Assembly: GCF_900476395.1 (NCBI RefSeq)
Contig: NZ_UIHB01000005.1
Location: 648,813 to 712,812 of the forward strand
Origin: Xanthomonas euroxanthea
Lineage (GTDB): Bacteria > Pseudomonadota > Gammaproteobacteria > Xanthomonadales > Xanthomonadaceae
Direction of reading: 5' to 3'
Length of the DNA stretch: 64,000 nucleotides
Part shown: one piece after another, positions 9,779-18,523 of the stretch
How the letters are laid out: each line of letters opens with the position of its first letter
Position numbering within the stretch: position 1 is the stretch's first letter
Notes under the pieces: model-generated
Database searches by the model: none
The model's input: the letters and a program-made list of their open reading frames with translations, nothing else
Told to the model about the DNA's origin: nothing
Made by a program: the position numbers and the translations under genes

Positions 9779-9796
9779 GTTGACAACGCTGTCAAC
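9779..9796. promoter_or_regulatory. LacI-type operator-like palindrome (receptor side)
   Basis: GTTGACAACGCTGTCAAC is an 18-bp palindrome with one mismatched pair at its centre. It contains TTGACA, which could double as a -35 element for the receptor gene, so a repressor here would block RNA polymerase; no convincing -10 sequence follows at 17 bases. Confidence 0.6.
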
Positions 9797-10125
9797 GCTA
9801 CGCGAGACTCGATCCAAATCGGGGTTCTGGCAGGAGGGGCCATGGACTGTTCGGTACTCAAGAACGGGCGACTCCCTCGTCGGCGCATTCCAGATTCGTG
9901 AGTGGGCATCGCCCGATGTTCGCTCGCTGAAGTCGCATCCGCTCCACCGCTTCACCACACGGGGGACACCTCCTCTACCACGCGAATCACCTGGACCCGC
10001 CTCTCATGGCGCGCGCCAGTGCGGTCACCGCGATCGGTCAGGGCGTGTTGTTTTGCCGGCCACGCCGAGCGCGTGACGCCTTCCAGAGGCGGCGCGCTCA
10101 CAGCACTAACCAACGAGGTTTAGCC

Positions 10126-12804
10126 ATGCACAGCCGCACCACGACGTTAGCACTCTGTATCACCGCCGCTCTGTACTGCTCCGGCTCTGCAATGGCTGCC
10201 GGACAAGACCAACAGGCTCCTGCCGCCACACCGTCGGCGACCACTGAGCTGGACACCATCACCGTCACCGGCTACCGCGCATCGCTGGAGAAGAGCCAGT
10301 CGGTCAAGCGCTCGGCCAACTCGATCGTCGATGCGATCAGCGCCGAAGACATCGGCAAGTTCCCGGACATCAACGCCGCCGAATCGCTGTCGCACCTGCC
10401 GGGCATCAGCGTCGATCGCCAGTTCGGCGAAGGCGAAAAGGTCAGCATCAACGGCACCGACCCGGCCTTGAACCGCGTGCTGCTCAATGGCCAGACCATC
10501 GCCTCTGGCGACTGGGGCGGCAACCCGACCGACACCAGCGGCCGTACCTTCAACTACACCCTGCTGTCGCCGGAAATCATCGGCCTGATGGAGGTCTACA
10601 AGACCCCGGAAGCGCGCATCGACGAAGGCTCGATCGGCGGCACCGTGATCGTGCACACACGCAAGCCGCTGGACCTGCCCAAGAACACCATCCGCGGCTC
10701 GGTCGGCTACAACTACAACGACCGTTCGGAAGAAGGCAATCCGCGCGGCTCGGCGCTGTGGAGCTGGAAGAACGACGACGAGACCTTCGGCGCGTTGATC
10801 TCCGCCACGCATGACAAGCAGGACCTGGCGCGCGCCGGTATCGAATACTTCGGCTACACCACCGGCGAAGGCATTCCGGCCAGCGCCACCATCACCGGCG
10901 ACGGCAGCGATGTGGCCACCGCCCGCGTGCCGGCCGGCATCAGCAGCGCGTTCTTCCAGCAGACCCGCGAACGCAGCGGCCTGCAGGGTGCGTTGCAGTG
11001 GAAGCCCAATGAGCAGAACGAGTTCAACCTGACCGGCCTGTACATCAAGGGCAAGTACAACAACTTCAGCCAGGCGCGGTATGTGTGCCCGGCATGTAAT
11101 GACGACCGCCAGAAGATCACCAGCGCCAACGTGGAAAACGGCGTAGTGACCTCGGCCACGGTCAGCGATGGCGCCGCCGGGCAACCGTACGCGCAGCTGG
11201 ATGCGAACTATCGCGAAAGCACCGTCACCACCAAGAGCCTGAACCTGCGTCACGACTGGTCCGGCGAGAAGTGGGTGTTCACCAGCCAGGTCGGCAGCAC
11301 GCAGGCCACAGGTGGCAAGAACCCCGAATACCTGATGAAGTTCCTGATGCAGGACGGCGGCTACAACTACGCCTTCGACGGCCAGAACACCGCGGTGAAC
11401 TACGACAACGGCGGCGCCTCGAACTGGGTGTTGCCGGGTAATCCCGCAGGCCTGGCACCGGGCCAGCAAGGGAACATCCCCGGCACCAACACCGGCATCA
11501 TGCAAGCCGGCGGTATCGCGTACCAGAAGAGCAAGGACGAGGAAAAGTACTTCCAGTGGGACGCCTCGCGCGACCTTGAGTGGGGCCCGTTCACCAAGCT
11601 GCAGTTCGGCTACAAGTACATCAACCACAACAATGGCGTGGACGCGCGCGGCAACCGCATCAACTCCACCGACGCGGTCTCGCTGACACAGTTCAACCCG
11701 GGCAGCACGCCCAGCAGCCTGTACGACGGCCTGGGCGCCAGCGGCGACCTGACCACCTGGCCGACCGCCAGCCTCAATGCCGTGCGCAACTATCTGTTGT
11801 CGCAGCCGCAGGGTCCGTACCGCACCGATTTCGGTGCCTCGTTCCAGGTCAAGGAAATCACCCAGAACGTCTATACGCAGTTGAACTTCGAGTCCGGCCA
11901 GTGGCGCGGTAACGTCGGCGTGCGCCTGGTCGACACCACCGACAAGTCCGAGTTCTGGCAGAGCAACGACGGCGGCACTAACTTCGACCGTGTCGCTGAG
12001 ACCAACGACTATCGCAAGGCACTGCCGAGCTTCAACATCGCCTACGACATCACCGACGACACCGTGCTGCGCTTCTCGGCGGCCAAGGTCATCGCACGTC
12101 CGCGCTACGCCGATCTGGCCGGCACCTTCACCATCAACAGCGGTACCGGTGACCTGACCGCCAACGGCGGCAACCCGGATCTGAAGCCGTACGAATCCAC
12201 CAACTACGATCTGGCAGCCGAGTGGTATTTCGCTCCGTCCAGCATGTTGTCCGGTGAAGTGTTCTACCGCGACATCAGCTCCTACATCGTCAGCACCACC
12301 ACTTCCCAGCAGCTGAATCCGGCCCCCCCGGCCATTGCCGGTCTGTATCAGGTCACCACGCCGGTCAATGTGTCCGATGCCAAGGTCAAGGGCGTGTCGG
12401 TCAACTACCAGCAGACTTTCGGTCTGGGCTTTGGCCTGCAGGCGAACTACACGTTCGCCGAATCCGATTCCAGCTCGGGCTTGAACCTGCCCTACCTGTC
12501 GCGCGACACCTACAACGTGATCCCGTACTGGGAACATGGCGACTGGACGGTACGCGTGAACTACAGCTATCGCTCCAAGTACTTCACTCAGATCGGCCGG
12601 CTGGAATCGCGTGACTTCGCCGATGCCTACAAGCAGCTGGATCTGAATGCCTCGTACCAGATCACCGATTACATGGGCATCACCTTCGGCGCGACCAACC
12701 TGCTCGATTCCACCTACCGGGTCTTCAGCAACACCCGCGATACCCCCACGGCGTTCTACAAGAACGGCCGCGGTTATCAGGCCCAGCTGAACTTCAAGTT
12801 CTGA
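10126..12804 (+). CDS. TonB-dependent outer-membrane receptor of the N-glycan cluster
   Basis: The 892-residue protein is a TonB-dependent transporter. It has a Sec signal peptide (about residues 1-24, ending AMA), a TonB box region (TELDTITVTGYRASLEKSQ), an N-terminal plug (to about 170) and a C-terminal beta-barrel ending in Phe (QAQLNFKF). The plug start KRSANSIVDAISAEDIGKFPD is that of the large carbohydrate-linked receptor class of Xanthomonas and Caulobacter. The ATG at 10126 follows a GAGG ribosome binding site; the longer frame upstream is unsupported. A strong terminator follows, so the enzymes downstream are either read through or have their own promoter. Position implies import of N-glycan fragments; the substrate is inferred. 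Confidence 0.92.
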   Translation: MHSRTTTLALCITAALYCSGSAMAAGQDQQAPAATPSATTELDTITVTGYRASLEKSQSVKRSANSIVDAISAEDIGKFPDINAAESLSHLPGISVDRQFGEGEKVSINGTDPALNRVLLNGQTIASGDWGGNPTDTSGRTFNYTLLSPEIIGLMEVYKTPEARIDEGSIGGTVIVHTRKPLDLPKNTIRGSVGYNYNDRSEEGNPRGSALWSWKNDDETFGALISATHDKQDLARAGIEYFGYTTGEGIPASATITGDGSDVATARVPAGISSAFFQQTRERSGLQGALQWKPNEQNEFNLTGLYIKGKYNNFSQARYVCPACNDDRQKITSANVENGVVTSATVSDGAAGQPYAQLDANYRESTVTTKSLNLRHDWSGEKWVFTSQVGSTQATGGKNPEYLMKFLMQDGGYNYAFDGQNTAVNYDNGGASNWVLPGNPAGLAPGQQGNIPGTNTGIMQAGGIAYQKSKDEEKYFQWDASRDLEWGPFTKLQFGYKYINHNNGVDARGNRINSTDAVSLTQFNPGSTPSSLYDGLGASGDLTTWPTASLNAVRNYLLSQPQGPYRTDFGASFQVKEITQNVYTQLNFESGQWRGNVGVRLVDTTDKSEFWQSNDGGTNFDRVAETNDYRKALPSFNIAYDITDDTVLRFSAAKVIARPRYADLAGTFTINSGTGDLTANGGNPDLKPYESTNYDLAAEWYFAPSSMLSGEVFYRDISSYIVSTTTSQQLNPAPPAIAGLYQVTTPVNVSDAKVKGVSVNYQQTFGLGFGLQANYTFAESDSSSGLNLPYLSRDTYNVIPYWEHGDWTVRVNYSYRSKYFTQIGRLESRDFADAYKQLDLNASYQITDYMGITFGATNLLDSTYRVFSNTRDTPTAFYKNGRGYQAQLNFKF

Positions 12805-12814
12805 TGTAGCACCG

Positions 12815-12851
12815 GCGCGCCACCGCCCCTCCACGGTGGCGCGCTTTTTTT
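12815..12851 (+). terminator. Intrinsic terminator after the TonB-dependent receptor
   Basis: A perfect 10-bp stem (arms 12815-12824 and 12835-12844, GCGCGCCACC) with a 10-base loop is followed by seven T residues. It separates receptor and glycosidase transcripts at least partly. Confidence 0.92.
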
Positions 12852-13013
12852 GGACTTGCCCTGCGCGCTGCGGCGGCAGGTCGTTGCATGCACCAAACAG
12901 TGGTACTGGCCACGCCCCTTCGCCGCTGAGGGAGCATGGCCAGTCCCGCTTTTGCCATCCACGCACGGCTGCAGCATTGCCGGCGCGTCTTGCTCAACAG
13001 GAGTGCAGTTCCC

Positions 13014-14699
13014 ATGACGACCGATAGCCGCGTGTTTGCGGCTCCATCCCGCCGCCACGCCGGAGCTGTACCCAGGAGTCGCGCGCTCGCGCTCGCTCTG
13101 CTGGTGGCATGCCCGGTGCTGTCGTTGCACGCGCAATCGCCCACCGCGCCGACCGCCACCACGCTCAGTCCGGAACAGATCGACCAGCAGTGGCTCAATG
13201 CCACCGCCAAGTACGCACCCGAACGCGAACGGCTGGTACGCGAAGCCGAACAGGGCGCGCGCAAAGGCCCGTTCCGCCCCGACTGGGCGGCACTAAAGGC
13301 CTATCAATCGCCGGCGTGGTACGACAATGCCAAGTTCGGCATCTTCATTCATTGGGGCGTGTTCTCGGTGCCGGCGTTCGGCAGCGAGTGGTATTCGCGC
13401 AACATGTATCTGCAAGGCTCCAAGGAGTTCGCCCATCACGTGGCGACCTACGGGCCGCAGGCGAGCTCCGGCTACAAGGATCTGATTCCAAAGTTCACCG
13501 CGCCCAAGTTCGACCCCAATGGCTGGGCCAAGCTGTTCCGTGACTCCGGCGCCCGCTATGTGGTGCCGGTGGCCGAGCACCATGACGGCTTTGCGCTGTA
13601 CGACTCCAAGTTGTCGGACTGGACCGCGGTCAAGATGGGGCCAAAACGCGATCTGCTGGGCGAGTTGTCCAGGTCGATCCGCGCGCAGGGGCTGCACTTC
13701 GGCCTGTCCTCGCACCGCGCCGAGCACAACTGGTTCTTCGACGGCGGGCGCACCTTCGACTCGGACGTCAACGACCCGCGCTATGCCGCGCTGTACGGCC
13801 CGGCGCAGGTACGCCTGCCGGGCAAGGACGATGCCGATGTGGCCAACGACTGGACGCCGGTGTCGCAGGCCTGGCTGGATGACTGGCTGGCGCGCACCAC
13901 CGAGCTGATCGATACCTATCAGCCGGACCTGATCTATTTCGACTGGTGGATTGCCCACCCCACCTTCCGCAGCAGCCTGCCGACCATGCTGGCGTATTAC
14001 TACAACCAGGGCGCGGCACGCACCGAGGCCGATCGCGGCGTGGTGGTGAACTACAAGCTCGGCGCCTTCCCGGAAGGCGCCGGCACGCTGGACATCGAGC
14101 GCGGCCAGCTCACCGGCATCCATCCCACCCACTGGCAGACCGATACCTCGGTCAGCAATGCGTCGTGGGGCTACATCGAGAACGACACCTACAAGTCGCC
14201 GACCTTCATCATCCACATGCTGGCCGACGTGGTGGCCAAGAACGGCAACCTGATGCTCAACATCGGCCCGCGGGCCGATGGCTCGATCCCCGATACCGAG
14301 CGCGGCATCCTGCTGGCGATCGGCAAGTGGCTCAAGACCAACGGCGGCGCGATCTACGACAGCAAGCCGTGGCGCGTGTACGGCGAAGGCCCGACCGAAG
14401 TGGTTGGCGGCACCTTCCAGGACGTCAAGACCAAGCCCTACACCGCCGAAGATTTCCGCTTCACCACACGTGATGGCGCGCTGTATGCGATCGAGCTCGG
14501 CTGGCCGGCCGGTGGTCAGGCGGTGATCCGCTCGCTCACGCCGGCCGATGGCGTGCGCGGCGTGACGCTGCTGGCCAACGGCAAAAAAATACCGTTCGAA
14601 CGACGCGCCGACGGCCTGCACTTGAAATTGCCGGCCAAGCCGGTCGGCGAGAGCGCGTACGTGTTCCGCATCGATCTTTCTTCTTCCTCCACTCCCTGA
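13014..14699 (+). CDS. nixE: Alpha-L-fucosidase, GH29 (NixE position)
   Basis: The 561-residue protein is a GH29 alpha-L-fucosidase with an N-terminal signal peptide (hydrophobic ALALALLVACPVLSLHAQ after a basic stretch). FGIFIHWGVFSVPAFGSEWY and VVPVAEHHDGFALYDS are family motifs, and Asp310 in LIYFDWW is the expected nucleophile. The C-terminus (about 460-560) is a small beta domain. An AGGAG ribosome binding site precedes the ATG at 13014. It opens the eight-gene glycosidase run and would remove core fucose from plant N-glycans. The symbol follows the published nixE-nixL order of X. campestris (GH3 is nixI, GH125 nixJ and GH92 nixK), which this cluster matches; nixE itself is assigned by position. 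Confidence 0.88.
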   Translation: MTTDSRVFAAPSRRHAGAVPRSRALALALLVACPVLSLHAQSPTAPTATTLSPEQIDQQWLNATAKYAPERERLVREAEQGARKGPFRPDWAALKAYQSPAWYDNAKFGIFIHWGVFSVPAFGSEWYSRNMYLQGSKEFAHHVATYGPQASSGYKDLIPKFTAPKFDPNGWAKLFRDSGARYVVPVAEHHDGFALYDSKLSDWTAVKMGPKRDLLGELSRSIRAQGLHFGLSSHRAEHNWFFDGGRTFDSDVNDPRYAALYGPAQVRLPGKDDADVANDWTPVSQAWLDDWLARTTELIDTYQPDLIYFDWWIAHPTFRSSLPTMLAYYYNQGAARTEADRGVVVNYKLGAFPEGAGTLDIERGQLTGIHPTHWQTDTSVSNASWGYIENDTYKSPTFIIHMLADVVAKNGNLMLNIGPRADGSIPDTERGILLAIGKWLKTNGGAIYDSKPWRVYGEGPTEVVGGTFQDVKTKPYTAEDFRFTTRDGALYAIELGWPAGGQAVIRSLTPADGVRGVTLLANGKKIPFERRADGLHLKLPAKPVGESAYVFRIDLSSSSTP

Positions 14700-14713
14700 C
14701 GGATGCTGTTTTC

Positions 14714-15769
14714 ATGAGCAAGCGATTGACCTGGATCCTGCTGGCGCTGGCGCTGGTCTGCGCGCCGGCCCTGGCCAAAACCCCCACCGCGTTGTTCTAT
14801 CTGATGAACACGCAGAAATCGACCAACTCGTTCCTGGCCAATGTCGACAAGATCGACGTGGTGGTGCCGACCTGGTACGGCGTTGACCAGAACGGCCTGG
14901 TCAACGGCACGCCCAACATGTACCTGTACGACATCGCCAAGCAGAAGAACCTGCGGGTGATGCCGATCCTGTCGATGACTACCGGCCGCGACGGCTTCCA
15001 CAAGCTGATGCACGACGAAGCCGCCAAGAAGCGCATGATCGAATCGCTGCTGATCCACGGCAAGCAGCACAGGTACTACGGCTTCCAGTTCGATTTCGAG
15101 AACATCGCCTGGACCGACCGCGACGCCTATACGCTGATGGTCAAGCAGACCGCCGATGCACTGCACAAGGCCGGCTTCAAGATGTCGGTGGCGGTGGTGC
15201 CCAATGCACCGGGCCATGCCGAAGGTGGCCAGTTCTCCAAGTGGATGTGGGAATACTGGCGTGGTGCCTACGACCTGAAGGCGCTGGGCCAGGCCGCGGA
15301 CCTGGTCAGCATCATGACCTACGACCAGCACACCCGCTGGACCACGCCGGGCCCGGTCGACGGCATGGTGTGGATGAAGAAGCATCTGGACTACGCCATC
15401 ACCCAGGTGCCGAAGGACAAGCTCTCGCTTGGCATCGCCACCTACGGCTACCGCTGGTACACCGGTAATCCGGTCAAGGAAGACGGCACCGAAGCGTCGA
15501 ATATTTCGGCCACGTATATCGATGCCGACGAATCCTTCCCGCTGGCGATCGAACAGAACGCCACCGTGCAGTGGGATCCGGTCGAGCAGGAATCGTGGTT
15601 CTACTTCTACCGCGACGACATGCGCGAGTGGGTGTTCCGCCCGGACGCACGCAGCTTCAAGGCACGCTACGACCTGGTCAAGCAGTACGGCCTGGAAGGT
15701 TTCAGCTGCTGGGTGCTGGGCGCCGAAGACCCGAAGGTGTGGGACGAATTGCCGACTGCGCAGCGCTAA
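14714..15769 (+). CDS. nixF: GH18 glycosidase, endo-beta-N-acetylglucosaminidase type (NixF position)
   Basis: The 351-residue product has a clear signal peptide (cleavage after ALA, about residue 21) and a single GH18 barrel. The catalytic strand YGFQFDFENIAW holds the DxE pair Asp127 and Glu129, with Glu129 the proton donor. Other GH18 features are VSIMTYDQH and the C-terminal GFSCWVLGAEDP tryptophan strand. In this setting it most likely cuts the chitobiose core of N-glycans rather than chitin: there is no chitin-binding module and all neighbours are N-glycan enzymes. It starts 14 bases after nixE, so the two are co-transcribed. Confidence 0.88.
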   Translation: MSKRLTWILLALALVCAPALAKTPTALFYLMNTQKSTNSFLANVDKIDVVVPTWYGVDQNGLVNGTPNMYLYDIAKQKNLRVMPILSMTTGRDGFHKLMHDEAAKKRMIESLLIHGKQHRYYGFQFDFENIAWTDRDAYTLMVKQTADALHKAGFKMSVAVVPNAPGHAEGGQFSKWMWEYWRGAYDLKALGQAADLVSIMTYDQHTRWTTPGPVDGMVWMKKHLDYAITQVPKDKLSLGIATYGYRWYTGNPVKEDGTEASNISATYIDADESFPLAIEQNATVQWDPVEQESWFYFYRDDMREWVFRPDARSFKARYDLVKQYGLEGFSCWVLGAEDPKVWDELPTAQR

Positions 15770-16012
15770 ACGCGCCATCGCACCGCTGCAGTGCCTGGCG
15801 GGCGCGGGCGGTGTCCGCATCGGAATGCGTCCACTGCAAGCCGATGTGCACACTCCCCGCGCCCGTCCTGCAGCGAACCACACCGATGCGTGGTTCCTGC
15901 AAAACAGCGCACGCACCCCGACGAAGCGTGCGCCAGTCCCTGCGTCATCCGGCATGGCTTTGCTACTGTGCGTGGCTGCCGTGTCTCCCCCGCCACACCG
16001 GGATGTGATTGC
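15770..16012. promoter_or_regulatory. nixF-nixG gap with two hairpins
   Basis: This 243-base gap breaks the otherwise tight nixE-nixF spacing. It contains two perfect inverted repeats, 15875-15896 (7-bp arms, GAACCAC) and 15907-15933 (8-bp arms, GCGCACGC). Neither has a T-tract, so they look like RNA stability or processing elements, or a promoter region for nixG, rather than terminators. Confidence 0.5.
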
Positions 16013-18502
16013 ATGATGTCGAACTCCGCACCGAACCTGCGCTCACCATTCTCCAAGCGGCCGTTGCCGGGCAGCGTGTCGTCGCGCCCGCTGTCAGCGC
16101 GGCCACGTTCCTGGCGCCTGCTTGCAGTGCCGTTTGCGGCGATGCTGTTGGCAGGGTGTGGCCAGCGCCAGACGGCGACCGCGCCGGCTGCGGACCACCC
16201 CCGCACCACCTCGACATTGCCTGCGACCACCGCACCGCTGCCGCTGATTCCCGCCCCGGCCGAAGCCAGGCGCGGCAATGGCAGCTTCCGCGTCGGCACC
16301 GGCACGGTGATCTCCATCCCCATCGGCAATGCCGAGGTGCGCCGCAGCGCCGAGTCACTGGCCAGCCTGTTGCAACGCACCCGTGGCCTGACCCTGGAAG
16401 TGCGCACCGAAACCACGGCGTCGCCGCACAGCATCCGCCTGGAGCGCACACCGCAGGCGCCGGTGGCGCACAAGGAAGGCTATAGCCTGGACGTGGATGG
16501 CAACGGCATCCGCATCGCCGCGCGCGATGGCGCGGGCCTGTTCTATGGCGCGATCAGCGCCTGGCAACTGATGACGCCGGACGCGCGCAAGGGCGATGTC
16601 GCCGTGCCGGCGGTGGCGATCCGCGACTGGCCGCGTTTCGGCTGGCGCGGCCAGCATCTGGATGTGGCCCGCCACTTCCACGACGTGGCCACGGTCAAGC
16701 ATGTGCTCGATGCAATGGCCGCGCACAAGCTCAATGTGCTGCACTGGCACCTCACCGACGACCAGGGCTGGCGCATCGAGATCAAGCGCTATCCCAAGCT
16801 CACCGAGGTGGGCGCCTGGCGCACACCGCCGGGCGCCGGCCGGCACGGCACGCCGGAGCGCTATGGCGGTTTCTATACGCAGCAGCAGATCAGCGAGATC
16901 GTTGCCTACGCGGCCCGCCTGCATATCACCGTGCTGCCGGAGCTGGACATGCCAGGACACGCGCAGGCGGCGGTGGCAGCGTATCCGGAAGACGTCGGCG
17001 TGCCCGGCCAGCGCACCCAGGTTGGCGTGGACTGGGGCGTCAATCCGTACCTGTTCAACACCAGCGAACGCAGCCTGCGCTTCATCACCAACGTGCTGGA
17101 CGAGGTGCTGACCCTGTTCCCGTCGGCGTATATCCACATCGGTGGCGACGAGGCGGTCAAGGATCAATGGGAAGCCTCGCCTGCGGTACGCGCGCAGATG
17201 CGCAAGCTGGGGGTCAAGGACGCGCATGCGATGCAGGGCTGGTTCAACGAACAGCTTGCGGCCTACCTCACCAGTCACGGCCGGCGCATGATCGGCTGGG
17301 ATGAAATTCTGGAAGGCGGCGTGCCGGCGAGTGCGTCGGTGATGTCGTGGCGTGGCATCGAGGGTGCGGTCACTGCGGCCAAGCAAGGCCACGACGTGGT
17401 GCTGGCGCCGGGCGACTGGCTGTATCTGGACAACCTGCAAACCACCCGCAGCGACGAGCCCAACGGCCGCCTGACCGTGCTGCCGTTGTCCAAGGTCTAC
17501 GCCTTCGACCCGGTGCCGAGCACACTGACTGCCGAGCAGGCCACGCATGTCCTCGGCGCGCAGGGCGCATTGTGGTCCGAATACATTCCATCCAGGTGGC
17601 ATATCGACCATGCGCTGTTCCCGCGGCTGTCCGCGGTGGCCGAAGTCACCTGGTCGCCTGCGGCTGCGCGCAACTGGAAGGATTTCCTGGCGCGCATGCC
17701 GGCCCAGCTGCAGCGCTATAAAGCGTTGGGCATCGACTACAGCGACGGCGCCTTCGCCGCCGATATCGCATTGGAAGGCGGCCCCAACCCGGTGCTGGCC
17801 GGTGGCCCGGCCAAGGTGGCACTCGGCACCCAGGCCGGTGCGGGCACGCTGCACTACACCACCGACGGCAGCGATCCCACGCCGGCATCGCCGCGCTACG
17901 AGACGCCGTTCACGATCCAGCTGCCGACCACGGTCAAGGCCACCGCCTTCGATGCCGGCGGCACCGCGCTGGCGGCCACGCGCAGCCGCACGTTCGAGCG
18001 TGCCGGTCTGTTGCGCGTGGACACCCAGGGCCTGCGCGATTGCGTGCAGACCGGTGCGCTCGGCCTGCGCCTGCCGTTGTTGCCGGAGATGACCGGCGCC
18101 GACACGCCGGTCTACAACGTCGACCTGTTCCATGCCTGCCGTCTCTATCCGCAGGCGCGCCTGGATGGCATCGGCGCGATACGCATCGAGGCCGCACGTC
18201 TGCCGAACAACTTCGGCCTGGCGCACGAGCAATCCAAGGTGGTGCAGTACCCGGCCAAGACGCGCCGCGGCGAGCTGGAAGTGCGCCTGGGCTGCGAGGG
18301 CGAGCTGATCGCCAGCGTGCAATTGCCCAACAGCGCCACGCTGGGCGAACAGTTCACGCTGGAAACCGCACTGCCTGCACGCACCGGCATCCACGATCTG
18401 TGCCTGCGCTTCACTGCGCCGATTCGCGGCCCGCTGTATGCCATCGGCGCCGTCCAGTTGATTGAAACCACTGCGCAGGCGCCTCCCGCCGCCACGCGCT
18501 GA
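16013..18502 (+). CDS. nixG: Beta-N-acetylhexosaminidase, GH20 lipoprotein (NixG position)
   Basis: The 829-residue protein is a GH20 hexosaminidase that removes terminal GlcNAc or GalNAc. It begins with a long basic leader and a lipobox (MLLAGC, Cys49), so it should be lipid-anchored. A GH20b domain (about 75-200) is followed by the catalytic barrel with HLTDDQGWRIEIKRYPKLT and the catalytic pair Asp379-Glu380 in IHIGGDEAV. A C-terminal beta domain (about 600-660, LHYTTDGSDPTP) resembles the chitobiase C-terminal module, with a further beta region after it. Two adjacent ATGs (16013, 16016) are equally possible starts; the ribosome binding site is weak. It lies 21 bases before nixH. Confidence 0.93.
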   Translation: MMSNSAPNLRSPFSKRPLPGSVSSRPLSARPRSWRLLAVPFAAMLLAGCGQRQTATAPAADHPRTTSTLPATTAPLPLIPAPAEARRGNGSFRVGTGTVISIPIGNAEVRRSAESLASLLQRTRGLTLEVRTETTASPHSIRLERTPQAPVAHKEGYSLDVDGNGIRIAARDGAGLFYGAISAWQLMTPDARKGDVAVPAVAIRDWPRFGWRGQHLDVARHFHDVATVKHVLDAMAAHKLNVLHWHLTDDQGWRIEIKRYPKLTEVGAWRTPPGAGRHGTPERYGGFYTQQQISEIVAYAARLHITVLPELDMPGHAQAAVAAYPEDVGVPGQRTQVGVDWGVNPYLFNTSERSLRFITNVLDEVLTLFPSAYIHIGGDEAVKDQWEASPAVRAQMRKLGVKDAHAMQGWFNEQLAAYLTSHGRRMIGWDEILEGGVPASASVMSWRGIEGAVTAAKQGHDVVLAPGDWLYLDNLQTTRSDEPNGRLTVLPLSKVYAFDPVPSTLTAEQATHVLGAQGALWSEYIPSRWHIDHALFPRLSAVAEVTWSPAAARNWKDFLARMPAQLQRYKALGIDYSDGAFAADIALEGGPNPVLAGGPAKVALGTQAGAGTLHYTTDGSDPTPASPRYETPFTIQLPTTVKATAFDAGGTALAATRSRTFERAGLLRVDTQGLRDCVQTGALGLRLPLLPEMTGADTPVYNVDLFHACRLYPQARLDGIGAIRIEAARLPNNFGLAHEQSKVVQYPAKTRRGELEVRLGCEGELIASVQLPNSATLGEQFTLETALPARTGIHDLCLRFTAPIRGPLYAIGAVQLIETTAQAPPAATR

Positions 18503-18523
18503 TCCATCCAAGGAGAGTCACCC

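Larger units (their letters stand above)
9429..10125. promoter_or_regulatory. Divergent regulatory region between glk and the TonB-dependent receptor
   Basis: These 697 bases hold no convincing gene. They contain two related palindromes (9495-9506 and 9779-9796) resembling LacI-family operators, one near each divergent gene. The receptor gene would have a leader of roughly 330 bases downstream of the second palindrome. No riboswitch or HrpX PIP box was recognised. Confidence 0.6.

Noticed and set aside
9890..9930. Possible PIP box upstream of the receptor gene
   Set aside because: The two TTCG half-sites are 19 bases apart, not 15.
10147..12966. 939-codon frame antisense to the TonB-dependent receptor
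   Set aside because: The receptor on the plus strand has signal peptide, plug and barrel end; the antisense product has no family features.
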